From: Phragmites australis | Lineage: Eukaryota > Streptophyta > Magnoliopsida > Poales > Poaceae | DNA length: 64,000 nt | Direction of reading: 5' to 3' | NCBI RefSeq assembly: GCF_958298935.1 | Contig: NC_084941.1 | Location: 15,598,001-15,662,000 of the forward strand | In this document: positions 1-9,898 of the stretch, piece by piece | Numbering within the stretch: the first letter of the stretch is position 1 | Layout: every line of letters starts with the position of its first letter | The notes under the pieces: model-generated | Databases searched by the model: none | Seen by the model: only the letters and a program-made list of their open reading frames with translations | Told to the model about the DNA's origin: nothing | Made by a program: the position numbers and the translations under genes

Positions 1-24
1 GGCTGGTTTATTTTCCCCCCAATA
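1..24 (-). repeat. Inner end of left (3') LTR
   Basis: These bases match the right end of the LTR at about 7017-7045 (TTTATTT, C run, CAATA) and are followed by a pyrimidine-rich tract. Confidence 0.65.
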
Positions 25-379
25 GTACCCCCTCATTCTCGGGCCCTAATGTTCCGGAGGGGAAGAGGATGTAGAGGAAAATCAACCCCAGCCTGGTATA
101 GTATCAAGAATGCATGATGGCAATTCCCTATCTGTTTAAGAAGTTTTTTGTTTAGAAACCATGGGCGTCGATGGCGAGCCCAAGGCTAATGGCGTACTGG
201 TGGTGGCGATCTACTCCGGAGTTTGTTGGAGCTGTCATGCATGGTGTCGAGACCCCAGGCCAGAGGGACGTCGATGGATGTGGTGTAAAGCTAGAGTTAC
301 TCCGCTTCATCTTCCAGACTTACATGGTTGCTTGGCCCGGGTATAAAGCTAGAGTTACCCCGCTGGATTCTACACAGCC

Positions 380-800
380 CTACGAGCGAGCAGTTAACCT
401 TGTCTTGAGTATGATGTCGTCTTCCTCCGTATCCTCTTCAGAGATGTCGATGATCTCAACCGCTTCTTCGGGAGCCGGACCATTTCGGTCATCGGTAGAG
501 GCGCTGGTGGCCACGCCGCTTCCGTCTCTGCAGGGGAGGTGGCTGCCTGCCGTTCCGGCCTGACCTTTGGCTGGTGAGGCCATACCCGTCGAGATCATCG
601 ATATCTCCGATGGCGATGAGGAGATCGACTAGGATCTCCTGCGGGGGGAGAGCGAGGAGGCGTCTATGGAGACGGCGGTGAAGGAGGAGGCCGGAAAGGC
701 GAGGGAGAAGGCCCCGCTGGCGACCTCCTCGGACTCTTCTTCATCCTCCGACAGCTCGGGAGCTGGCTACTATATCGCTTTCGCAGCGGCATGCCGTAGA
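380..800. other. Low-complexity acidic reading frames next to the 3' LTR
   Basis: The minus strand is open from 598 to 380 and contains VEIIDISEEDTEED. The plus strand from about 585 reads a similar acidic, Ser-rich stretch (VEIIDISDGDEEID, then a stop, then an SSDSSSSSDSS run). I recognise no domain. Ty3/gypsy elements of the Tat group often have an extra antisense ORF between pol and the 3' LTR, and the plus-strand frame lies in that place, so it may be a remnant of one. This is inference only. From 800 to about 1490 I see no gene. Confidence 0.25.
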
Positions 801-1499
801 TGAGGCGCATACGCCGTCCCATACGTGGCCCCTACCGGGACCCGTAGGAGGTGAAGGCGGTCACCGGGATGGCGTACTTGGTGACGTCGTGAGGTATCCA
901 TGTCTCACGGTCGACCATGGCCTTGCTGTGGGCTCATGGCTTGACTTAGTCACCTTGTACTTTTTCTCACCCTGTTTTGCTCCGTCGGGGTCTATCTTCT
1001 TTGTGGCAATTTCTGTACTGTCGCATTTGTATGTGTCCTCTGGATGTACTATTTGTTTAATAATATAATATGGTCCTTTGGGGACGGTCGTGTCTCCTTC
1101 TGCATCGGAGTGCAAGGGGATCTTTCGAACGGGTGAGCGCATGTATGTGTGCCTTTGTGCCTTCAAGCCGCGCTTCTTCGTCCCCTTCATAGGCGATGGC
1201 TAGTTTTTCTAATGACCGATGTACCGAGCCTTCGCATAGATCATCGCCGGTTTCATTCCTTCTGGGGGAGAGGTGGCCTCAGGAATCTGGTGGTAGATAC
1301 GTAGGGTAACTAAGGAGAGCCAGGTGAAGCAATAGCGACCTTGTCGTTCCCCGTTATTGCGTACTCCTCTGGCTCGGCACTGGTAGGGTCTTCTTCCCAA
1401 TTTGTTCCAGATTTTTGACTCAGTGAAATCCATCTGGAACCTTTTGAGACAAGCTCTGGAGGTGGTCCTTGACCCTTCAGGTTCCTTAGCGACTGCTCG

Positions 1500-2512
1500 G
1501 GCTGAAGGCGACGGTGTGTCGGAAGTGAAGCCGAAGGCTAGGCAGGAGAGGTAGTCCGCGACCCCCTCGGCCCTTAGCTGCGGCTTGGCTCCGGAGGTAG
1601 TCCGTCTGGAGCCTGGCGACGGAGTGTCAGAGGCGAAGCCAAAGGCTAGGCGAGACAAATGGTTTGCGACCCCCTCAGCCCTTAGCCGCTGCCCAGCTCC
1701 AGAGGTACTCCATCCGGAGCCTAGCGATGGCGTGTCAGAGGCGGAGCTGAAGGCTAGGTGGGAGAGGTGGTCCGCGACCCCCTCGGCCCTTAGCCGCTGC
1801 CCGGCTCCAGAGTTACTTTGTCTGGAGCCTGGCAACAACGTGTCGAAGGCGAAATCAAAGGCTAGGCGGGAGAGGGGGTTTGCGACCCCCTCGACCCTTA
1901 GCCGCTGCCCGGCTCTAGAGGTTGTCCGTCCGGAGCCTAGCGATGACGTGTCAGAGGCGAAGCCGAAGGCTAAGCGAGAGAGGTGGTCCACGACCCCCTC
2001 AGCCCTTAGCTGCTACCTGGCTCCAGAGGTACTCCGTCCGGAGCCTGGCGACGGCGTGTCAGAGGCGAAGCTGAAGGCTAGGCGAAAGAGGTGGTCTGCA
2101 ACCCCCTCGGCCCTTCGCCGCTGCCGGCTCCTGAGGTACTCTGTCCGGAGCCTGGCGACGGCGTGTTGGAGGTGAAGCCGAAGGCTAGGCGGGAGAGGTG
2201 GTCTGCGACCCCCTCGGCCCTTAGCCGCTACCCAGCTTCGGAGGTACTCCGTCAGAAGCTTGGCGACGACGTGTCGGAGGCGAAGCCGAAGGCTAGGCGG
2301 GAGAGGTGGTCCACGACCCCCTCGGCCCTTAGCCGCTGGCCGGTTTCGGAGGTACTCCGTCTGGAGCCTAGCGACGGTGTGTCGGAGGCGAAGCCAAAGG
2401 CTAGGAGGGAGAGGTGGTCCGCGACCCCCTCGGCCCTTAGCTGCTGGCCGGCTTCGGAGGTACTCTGTCCGAAGCCTAGCGACAGTGTGTTGGAGGCGAA
2501 GCCGAAGGCTGT
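1500..2512. repeat. 108-bp tandem repeat, about 9.5 copies
   Basis: The landmark ACCCCCTC recurs at 1561, 1669, 1777, 1885, 1993, 2101, 2208, 2316 and 2424, so the unit is 108 bp with one 107-bp copy. Because 108 is divisible by 3, long frames stay open on both strands (36-residue peptide repeats), and the 107-bp copy shifts the frame near 2110-2200. This is best read as a minisatellite inside the retrotransposon, not a protein gene. Diverged copies reappear at 4880-5095. Confidence 0.92.
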
Positions 2513-2854
2513 AACGAATTTGCAACCTCTACAATGGACAGTCGAGGGTTCCACTATGTTTCTCGTGCCATGCAGCGTGAGCTTTTATTAAATGTTAGTA
2601 TAACACTCATAAAATGACGTATGAAATGTGTTTTTAAAGAAGATGGTAGGGTAATTATTTTACCTTTTACCATACGTGTTTGAGTCACGTGGGTCATACC
2701 TTTCCCTGTAGGGAGGGGGATTTTTATACCCCTTTGATCTATGTGATGTGCCCTTTGGAGGCCAGCGGGTTTTATACCCCTTCGGCACGGAGGCATTTGC
2801 CTTCAAGATGTCGGTGTACTCTTCCCGTTAGGTCTTTTCAGAACCTTTTCGTCC

Positions 2855-3440
2855 AGTGGAGTTTTCAGAAAACATCCCCATTGCGGGGGTTTTTGGAAGT
2901 CTCTCTGTTTTGGTGGAGGTTTGGTAAACTCCCCGTTGTGCGGAGGTTTGGTAAAAACTCTCCTTTTTTGTCGGAGGTTTGGTAGGACTCTCTATTGTGC
3001 GGAGGTTTTGTAAGAATCTCCATTTTTGGTGAAGGTTTTGTAAGATTCCCCATTTTTGTCGGAAGTTTGGTAAAGCTCTCTGTTGTGCAGAGGTTTTGTA
3101 AGACTCTTCGTTGTGCGGAGGTTTGGTTTAGCTCTCTATTTTTGCCAGAGGTTTCTTAAGGTTCTCCGTTTTTGCCGGAGGTTTTGTAAGACTCTCCGTT
3201 TTTGTCAGAGGTTTTTGCAAGGTTCTCCATTTTTGCCAGAGGTTTTGTAAAGTTCTCCATTTTTGTTGTAGGTTTTGTAAGGTTCTCCATTTTTATCGGA
3301 GGTTTTGTGAAGTTCTCTGTTTTTGTCGGAGGTTTTGTAAAGTTCTCTGTTTTTGTCGGAGGTTTTTGTGAAGTTCTCCATTTTTGTCGGAGATTTTGTA
3401 AAGTTCTCCGTTTTTGTCGGAGGTTTTGTAAAGTTCCTTA
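2855..3440. repeat. 30-bp tandem repeat, about 19 copies
   Basis: Units contain a CTCC(G/A)TTTTTGTCGGAGG-type core followed by TTTTGTAA; copies start at 3301 and 3331 with exact 30-bp spacing, and others vary by 1 bp. The 30-bp period keeps frames open on both strands (79-codon frames rich in F, V, K). The block begins in more diverged copies near 2855 and ends sharply near 3437. Between 2513 and 2854 I see only unique A/T-rich sequence. Confidence 0.9.
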
Positions 3441-3479
3441 GCATGTATTAATGCGGAAGACACTACACACTTTCGGAGC

Positions 3480-4575
3480 TACGCAATACCTTCCAGGAAA
3501 CTTAGGCAGTCTTGCATTCCAGGTGACGTAGGCATGATACGCCCACGGTGTGTAGGCTTGCCGTGCTCCCGAGGAAATGCCTGGGGTGCACCGCAACACT
3601 GTCCACCAAGGGTGTGCCCTGGCGCGTGGTATTTATACTACTGAAGCTATGCAATACCTTCCAGGAAACATAGGCTTGATGCCTAAGCGGTGACCTAGGT
3701 ATGGTGCACCCGCAGTATATAAGCATGTCATGCAGAGAGGATTCCTTGCAACAGTATTCCTCAGAGCACCGCATCCTCACATCAGGGCAGTCCCATGATA
3801 TGTGGCGTCCACACACTATCGAGGCTACATAATACCTTCCAGGAAACCTAGGAAGTCTTGCCTTCCAGGTGACCTAGGCATGCTACGCCCGCGGTGTGTG
3901 GGTTCCACTTCCTACCCTTCGGGAAACCTTTTCAGATGACCTTCAGTTTAGGCAAGCAATGCTTACTGGTGCGTGGGCTTATCACGCCTTCAGAGAAATC
4001 CCCCGGGGGCACTGCAACTACATTACCAAGTCCCTTGATAACCGGCATCTATACACTATCGAGGCTGCACAATACCTTCTAGGAAATCTAGGAAGTCTTG
4101 CCTTCCAGGTGACCTAGGTGTGCTACGCCCACGGTTTGTAGGCATGTCATGCAACGAGGATTCCTTGCGATAGCATTACTCGGAGCACCGCAACTCCTTC
4201 ACCGAGGACATCCCTCAAGGCGTGGGTTCGACACCCTAGGCTTTGCAAATGCCTTCCAGGGCACCTTGGGCATAATCTGCCTTCCAGGTGACCAAGGCAT
4301 AAGTGACGCCCGCGGTGTGTGGGTCTCACTATCTATCGAGACTACGCAATGCCTTCCAGGAAATCTAGACTGTCTTGCCTTCTAGGTGACCTAGGCATGC
4401 TACGTTCGCGGTATATGAGCTTGTCACGCCACCCGAAGATGTCCTACGGGTGGCGTCGCAACACAGTCTATCAGGAAAATCCTCTGATATGTGGCAATTA
4501 CACTTCCAAGGGTGCACAATGCCTTCTAGGAAACCTGGACAGATCCACCCCCTAGGTGACCTAGGCATGATGCAT
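3480..4575. repeat. Degenerate repeats, units of about 170-178 bp
   Basis: The landmark AAT(A/G)CCTTCCAGG is found near 3485, 3653, 3831, 4071, 4249, 4349 and 4519. Most steps are 168-178 bp; one is 240 and one is 100. Each is usually followed by a CCAGGTGACCTAGGCATG-like segment and a GCGGTGTGTGGG-like segment. The unit length is in the range of nucleosome-sized plant satellites, but copies are diverged and I know of no matching named satellite. Frames within it are not credible genes. Confidence 0.8.
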
Positions 4576-4879
4576 CTACGGGAGTGTAGGGATTTTGCAT
4601 GGTTATACTAGCTAAGTTTTGCAGTCTACTGTTGGCAATAAGAAGCTAGTTGTAGCATAAAACAAAGCTAAGTTATATAACTGTTCATACTAAATTAGAA
4701 TGTAACTTAAGTTCTACTGCTTCTACCTTGTGGCTACCTATTGCAAAAGACTTCTAGCAGTAAGGTTGGAGGCCTCCAACATACTTTAACCTTGCCGTAT
4801 GAAAAATAGATCACTAGGTAAACTACTGATAGTTAACAGTGGGCGTACCTTTATAGGAATAAGGCCTCTATTATGAGTC
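4576..4879. other. A/T-rich spacer without a gene
   Basis: Unique sequence between two repeat blocks of the retrotransposon; no ORF of interest, no repeat, no RNA gene seen. Confidence 0.6.
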
Positions 4880-5095
4880 TTGGAGGCCTCGAAGCCTGTG
4901 GCTAGGCCGGGAAAGGTGGTGCTTGACCCCCTCAGCTCTTAGCTGTTGCCCAACCCCGGAGGTAATCCGTTCGGGGCCTAGCGACGGCATGTTGGAGGCG
5001 TAGTTGGGAGAGGTGGTTCTCGACCGCCTCGGCCCTTAGCTGCTGCTCGGCTCCGGAGGTACTCCGTCCGGAGCCTGGCGACGGCGTGTCCCCAA
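4880..5095. repeat. Two diverged outlying copies of the 108-bp repeat
   Basis: The unit landmark is at about 4926 (ACCCCCTCAG) and 5023 (ACCGCCTCGG). The spacing is 97 bp because the AAGCCGAAGGCT segment is missing from the second. They lie about 2.4 kb from the main array, showing that the array has been split or seeded twice. Confidence 0.75.
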
Positions 5096-6086
5096 CTCAG
5101 TTCTTGTTGCTGGATATGGTACCATTGGTAGTAGGGTCGGTAGTGACGGTGCAGGGTTGAGGGGCTGGTGGTTTGTCCGGGACTTTGCCCCAGGCCTCCG
5201 AACCCTGTGTCATCCTTCACCGGCTCCTTCCGCAGCCAAATATTCTGCTTACCTTCCGAGGTATTTCCCCGGAAGGTCATGAGGGTGTGGTAGTCGTTGA
5301 TGTTGTGGCCGCGCCATGGTCCGTGCAGGATGCACCCGTGTGCCTCTGGGGCACCGGAGCTTGGTGTTGTTGTTGGGGTCACTGTCGAAGGCAGTGTGTC
5401 CTGGAGCCTATGATTTCCCCAGGTTCTCGTTCCCCTTTGGGAGACCATTGAGGTTGGCCGGTGAACCGGCTTTTGGAGCCGAAGTGGTTCTGACTATGCC
5501 TCCCCGGACGAGGTGGGCTTTGGGTTCCCTTCGCGCGGTTGGCATTGCAAGGGCGGCGTCGGAGGCGCTGGTGGGATCCGCACAGCCCGGAGCCCTCTTT
5601 CTCCTTGGTACCCTCTTTAGTCTCAGGGGCCCAAGGAGGGCGCTGGTTGGACAAACTTTCCGAAGATGTTGGTTCACTCGGGGTATTACAGGTGTGGTCG
5701 AAGGGGATACCTAGGGACCAAGCCTGGGTGGGAACACTTCTGGATTGGACTGCTTAGAACCATTGGAAGGTGCTTGGCTATGGCTTCGGTCACGTCCTCT
5801 CCTAAGGCAGTGAGGTCTTTGTCGTGCAGCGGCTAGAACGCCTTCGCGCCGTCTGGAGTTTCTGTACTGACCCAGTGTCCTGGGTTGGCCTAGGTTGGAG
5901 GAACGCCATCCCATGCGGCAGCGGGGCTGGAGCATGCATATGGTGCGTATGGCTGAGACAGCCATACAAATGGTTGCATGCTTGCAACGGTGGGTATGAC
6001 AGTTTTGGCTATCACTTTGGTGGTTTTTCTGGTGGGTTCCTACCTCTCTTAGCACTTTTGTGTTCGAATCCCAATGGACGGCGCGC
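5096..6086 (-). other. Leader region of retrotransposon 1, no intact gag
   Basis: This G/C-rich segment lies just inside the 5' LTR on the minus strand. The part next to the LTR (about 6030-6086) matches 40120-40175 of the second copy. The sequence farther in (5100-6020) does not match the gag region of that copy. Open frames exist on the minus strand at 4978-5448, 5379-5654 and 5711-6118, but none shows a gag or zinc-knuckle motif. Confidence 0.5.
6062..6086 (-). promoter_or_regulatory. Probable primer-binding region
   Basis: Directly next to the LTR the minus strand reads GCGCGCCGTCCATTGGGA and then TTCGAACAC. This resembles the GGCGCCGTC...GGGGA primer sites common in plant Ty3/gypsy elements, with changes at the first bases. 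The second copy has the same layout at 40151-40175. Confidence 0.45.
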
Positions 6087-7045
6087 TGTTGGGGCAAGAG
6101 TTCGTCTTGCCCCAGCAAGTACGGCGATAGTTTCTTCTAAGGAGGAGACTCAATCTTGGAGACGAAGTTTAAGAGTAAGGAACACCACGAATATATTGAT
6201 GGTAGAAAAAATAGATCGCTCTGAGAGGAGTATCACAGTGTGACTTGGTGTGTTTTCACCTTTGTGTCTTTTTTGTTGTCTTGCCCGTTCTGCCCGTCTT
6301 TTTCCATCCATCCTCTCCCAGGCAACAATGGCCCCCTATTTATAGAGTCAAGCGTAGTTTGGTGTACAATTTATCATAATATACAAATATCTGGGATCTG
6401 ACCGAATTACTGGGCCTTATCTCGGATAACTACTTTCTACCCTATCGGGGAGATAAATATCCACCGTGATAACTATCGTGGTGCCTGCCCCCTGAAGTGC
6501 AGCTAGCCGGTCTTCAATTGCGGCCTGGCACCGCACTGTCAAGGGTGTCAGGATAGCCTCCATTACGCCGAAGTGTCAGAGCGGCGTCCATCAGCCTAGG
6601 TGTTTAATGCTGGTCACTTCCTTGCAGGCAAAGCCTGACTGGTGCTCCCCTTCCGGTAGATCTTTTCTAAGGCCTGTTGACTCACCTTGTAGCGTCCGGG
6701 AAGTCGGCTCAAGCAGCTAGAGATGGGGGCCTCAGGAGGCATGGCTCCGGAAGGCCGGGGCTTTAGGAGGCCGAGGCTTCGGGGGACCAAGGCTCCGGAA
6801 GACCGAGGTCTCGGGAGGAGCCCGGCTTCGGGAGGTCGGGTTTTGGGAGACTGTGCCTTCTAGAGGTCGAGCCGATTAAGCCAAGGGAAGGCTTCGTAGG
6901 TACAAAGAGGTACCGTGAAGGGACCTGATGACTTCAGGGGTCGAGGCTTTAGCTGAGGGTTCGGATATCAAGGCTCCGGAGGGGTCTAGATAGTAATCTT
7001 CAACCATTATCCTCAGACTGATTTATTTCCCCCCCCCCCCCAATA
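6087..7045 (-). repeat. 5' LTR of retrotransposon 1 (959 bp)
   Basis: On the plus strand the LTR starts TGTTGGGG at 6087 and ends CCCCAATA at 7045, an 8-bp imperfect terminal inverted repeat. It contains a TATA motif at 6336-6345 and, from about 6735 to 6990, short degenerate direct repeats of a GGAGGCCGAGGCTTCGGGAGACC type. It matches 40176-41035. A poly-C run of 13 or more bases lies at 7029-7041. Confidence 0.75.
6336..6345 (-). promoter_or_regulatory. TATA box of the LTR
   Basis: CTATAAATAG on the minus strand, conserved at 40398-40407 in the second copy, within the LTR upstream of the leader. Confidence 0.6.
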
Positions 7046-8098
7046 ATTAGCTCAGCCTGTTTATACAGATACAATCTACCAAACACTTTTTTTCCAACAC
7101 ATATGACTTTACTCAATTTACTTCCTCTCAGTTTGTATATTTTTTCTTCTGTATGTTCCCTCTCCTTTTTTAGCGCTTGTTCAAGCATTTCCATCATCCT
7201 AGATTATTCGCCTCTCGTTTGCATCTCGCTCTGCTTGGGATCTCTTTCGACTCTTGTAACTATTGACATCGCCTGAGAATCCATATTTACAACCCATCAC
7301 CCTAATGACTTGTGTGCGACCACCGTGCTCCTTATTTCCCAGGGCCAAGGTGAGCTCGTCCCTATCCCTATATGGCTTGAATGAGCCTTGTGAAGACTGC
7401 TTGTGGGCTTTTGCAAGCTTTTTTACAAGATCTTGCGTCACTTCCAGGTCTTTGGAGGTCGTAAAGGATAAGCTTCCATCAGACGAGTAAGAAGCACTCC
7501 TGTCAAGAAGGAAGTTTGTTGATCGTTCGCTCCAGCCCTCCATCTCAGGCGTGACACCTCTCTTTCACAGTTCATCTAGCTGTTGTTGCCACTGCCTTTC
7601 TTTCCTCACGTACCCATGACTGCCGACTTTGTAGGGGTACAGGTTCTTCTTCGAGTTTGCTTTGTTCACCTCACTCAATCTCTGTGCTTCTTCCAATAAC
7701 TTGTAATCCGTAAAGGCTTGCCATTGATCTTCCAGTTGCGACCATTTGCGGAAATCTAGCATTGTACCTTTCTGCAAATACATTCTGTTCAGTGTCCCCT
7801 TCCAGTTCTTAAATGAAAGGCCCATAATCATTAGCGTCTTACGCTTAACTACTTCCTTATCTGTCTCTTCAAGGAAGTCAAACTTCTCTAATATCTTGGG
7901 CCACAAGATATCGTTCTTGATCGAATCAGAAACCACGTGCGGATCACCTCTTTCACCAGTCCACAATCTGTACCTGATGGGCACGTGATCCTTAACAGCA
8001 ATCCCACAGACTGACTTGTATGGCCCCAGAACTTTCTCTGGTGCAGTTGGCTCCCCTGCTTATGAGACCTCCGTGATCACAAATCGTCCTGTAGGCAT
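7046..8098 (-). pseudogene. Transposase_24 (Ptta/En/Spm, TNPA-like) fragment of CACTA-1
   Basis: The frame starts at an ATG at 8096-8098 (MPTGRFVITEV) and runs on in one frame through 7984-7565 and 7543-7199, broken by stops near 8058 and at 7565-7567. Conserved parts include FKNWKGTLNRMYL, the LEDQWQAFTDY segment, LALGNKEHGGRT, and MMEMLEQALKKERE near the end. This is the plant Transposase_24 family (PF03004), whose members in En/Spm elements bind the subterminal repeats. It matches 49690-50650 in CACTA-3 closely; similarity stops near 7140. The start of the full gene is probably in an upstream exon. From 8099 to 8400 the DNA still matches CACTA-3 (50640-50995), but no clear exon is seen. 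Confidence 0.75.
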
Positions 8099-8613
8099 CT
8101 TCGAGGGACCTCGAACACGATGCTACTCCTGTGGTTGCTCATTGTCGTGACCCTCTGGAGCGTCAAGCATCTACGCATAAGCGAAAAAACTATTAGGAAC
8201 ATATACGATAATATGTACAACAGATGCATTCATCTACTTATGAATTACCTCATCGCCTCCACATGCGTCTGTTTGGTCCAGGTTGAGGTAGTGGCTCGGG
8301 CTACCTTCTTCAATGTTTGACGATGGTACTACATCTACTTCTAACACCTAGCCTGGATTGGCGATTGGTGATGCCATCACTTCCTGGGAGTTCTGCATAC
8401 GATGACAACGAGCGGTTGAGTATTCTACATATAAAGAGCAGAGGAAGGAGGAAGATAGAATAAAGCCGATGAGGGAGGGAGGGAGGTTATCGAAAGAGTG
8501 AGATAAGCATAAAGGAATCGATAGGTTACAACCACATTTAACAAAAAAAAGTCGCATCTTACAAAGCAAAATAGGCATAAAGGTACTGACAGTTGACACA
8601 TTGATCTTACAAG

Positions 8614-8883
8614 TCACATCATCATACATAGCAAAATAATGATGATTACAACCAGAACTAGGATTATGACATCTTTACACGTGAAATCACATTTCTTATT
8701 TTCGAAGTTAGCCAATTTTAGCTCAGCTTGGATGACTTGACTATTGTATGCCGCACCAGCTTCATGTTTGGACTTGTATCTTTTGTAACATGCTCCTTTG
8801 AATCCATTAACTTGTGCGTGGCATTCCTCCCAACTGGAGAACACTCCACTTCGCCGACCACGATGAACAACATACCATGTCAT
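8614..8883 (-). CDS. Small ORF: RNase H1-type hybrid-binding (Cauli_VI-like) domain plus C-terminal membrane segment
   Basis: An intact 89-codon ORF with ATG at 8883. Residues 2-45 show the WYVVHRGRRSGVFSSWEEC...V.GFKGACYKRYKS pattern of the PF01693 domain, found at the N terminus of eukaryotic RNase H1 and in the caulimovirus viroplasmin protein; it binds RNA-DNA hybrids or double-stranded RNA. Residues 70-89 are almost all hydrophobic (VIILVLVVIIIILLCMMM), a likely single membrane anchor or tail. No RNase H catalytic domain follows. It lies between the tnp2 and Transposase_24 genes of CACTA-1, on the same strand. It could be an exon of a longer gene, or a captured host fragment. I saw no copy of it in CACTA-2 or CACTA-3. 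Confidence 0.65.
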   Translation of the reverse strand: MTWYVVHRGRRSGVFSSWEECHAQVNGFKGACYKRYKSKHEAGAAYNSQVIQAELKLANFENKKCDFTCKDVIILVLVVIIIILLCMMM

Positions 8884-9142
8884 AGTAGTCCTTTAGAGAA
8901 TATGCAAAAATGATATACTACAAACCACACTAACACCAAAAAAAAATTACTGTGAACAAAAGATAGTGTTCATGTTACATTACAGCATAGTGGCTCTAAC
9001 AAATGGTCTTATTAGGATTTCAGTACTGATTACCTGTTCGGAGAGAAAGCATTCATCTCAAATCAGCATTTATGTGCCAGTCCTTCTAGTTCAGAGAGTA
9101 GCTTATCTCAAGATGACCTGGACGCCCTATCTGAGATTGACC

Positions 9143-9898
9143 TCAAGAGTTTTCTTTTAGGTTGAGCTAAATTCATACATAGTAATTAATATAATTTAGC
9201 TACTTTGTCTTAACGATTTTCCCTTCATTATGATCACAACGTACATAGGGACATTCGTCGGTGTCTTCTATGGGACCTAGGTCGATGTCCTCTCCAAAAG
9301 GAGGTAGTGCGTCGAATTGATTGTAGTCTTCCTCGTCAACAATATTCTCCACTCCAACAATCCTTCTTTTTCCTTAAAGAACCACGTGGCACTCCTCCTT
9401 GTTAGCCGGGTCTAGTTCCTTTATATAGAAGACTTGCATAACATCATTCGCAAGTACGAATGGTTTTTCTCTGTATCCAACGAGTTTTTGGTCCATTGTA
9501 GTCATACCATACTTGTCGATCTTCACACCCCCTGGGAGTCTGACCAATTGGCACTAGAAAAGAGGAACCTTTAACACTCTATAGTCAAGCTCCTAGATCT
9601 CCTCTACGAATCCATAGTACGTCTCCCTATTTCCATTGCAGTTGTAGGCATCTATACGGACACCGCTATTTTGCTTGGTGCTCTTATTATCCTAAGCTCT
9701 CGTATAAAATGTATAGTCATTTATGTGATATCCTTGGAATGTGAGGATTGTAGTTGATGGTCCATGATCCAACACAGTCAACTGAGCACACTCTACCTGC
9801 TTATACATCACCTGTCTACGTAACCAGGCACTGAAATGATCTAGATGTTCTCGCACGATCCAAACATCAGACTTCCCTGGGTTTATGGTGCGTAGCAT
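9143..9898 (-). pseudogene. DUF4216 segment of the CACTA-1 tnp2 gene
   Basis: From 9898 the frame gives a VWIVREHLDHFSAWLR stretch, then the DUF4216 core (GYHINDYTFYTRA, YYGFVEEI, a QVFYI-like segment) and an acidic tail (DEEDYNQFDALPPFG). Several stops break it: after TFYTRA, after FVEEI, and before GKRRIVGVENI. DUF4216 is the usual C-terminal domain of plant tnp2-type CACTA transposase proteins. It aligns with 29301-29882 in CACTA-2. Confidence 0.8.

Larger units (their letters stand above)
1..7045 (-). mobile_element. Non-autonomous LTR retrotransposon rich in tandem repeats, left LTR cut by window
   Basis: The right LTR is 6087-7045. The last 24 bases of the left LTR are at 1-24: both LTRs end in a T-rich stretch, a C run and CAATA. 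A pyrimidine-rich tract (reverse of a polypurine tract) follows the left LTR at 26-40, so the element reads on the minus strand. Its 6.06-kb interior has no recognisable reverse transcriptase, integrase or protease; most of it is three kinds of tandem repeat. The LTR and leader match a second element at 38835-41035 that does carry gag, which suggests a non-autonomous partner of the same Ty3/gypsy family. It lies at the edge of CACTA-1, next to its Transposase_24 gene; the target duplication cannot be checked because the left flank is outside the window. Confidence 0.75.

Noticed and set aside
1585..2591. Long ORFs on both strands across 1209-2591
   Set aside because: They follow the 108-bp repeat; period divisible by 3 and low stop content explain their length.
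3202..3444. 79-codon ORFs on both strands
   Set aside because: Produced by the 30-bp repeat.
8614..8883. Integrated caulimovirus
   Set aside because: The domain is shared with cellular RNase H1; no movement protein, coat or viral reverse transcriptase is nearby, and the context is a CACTA element.
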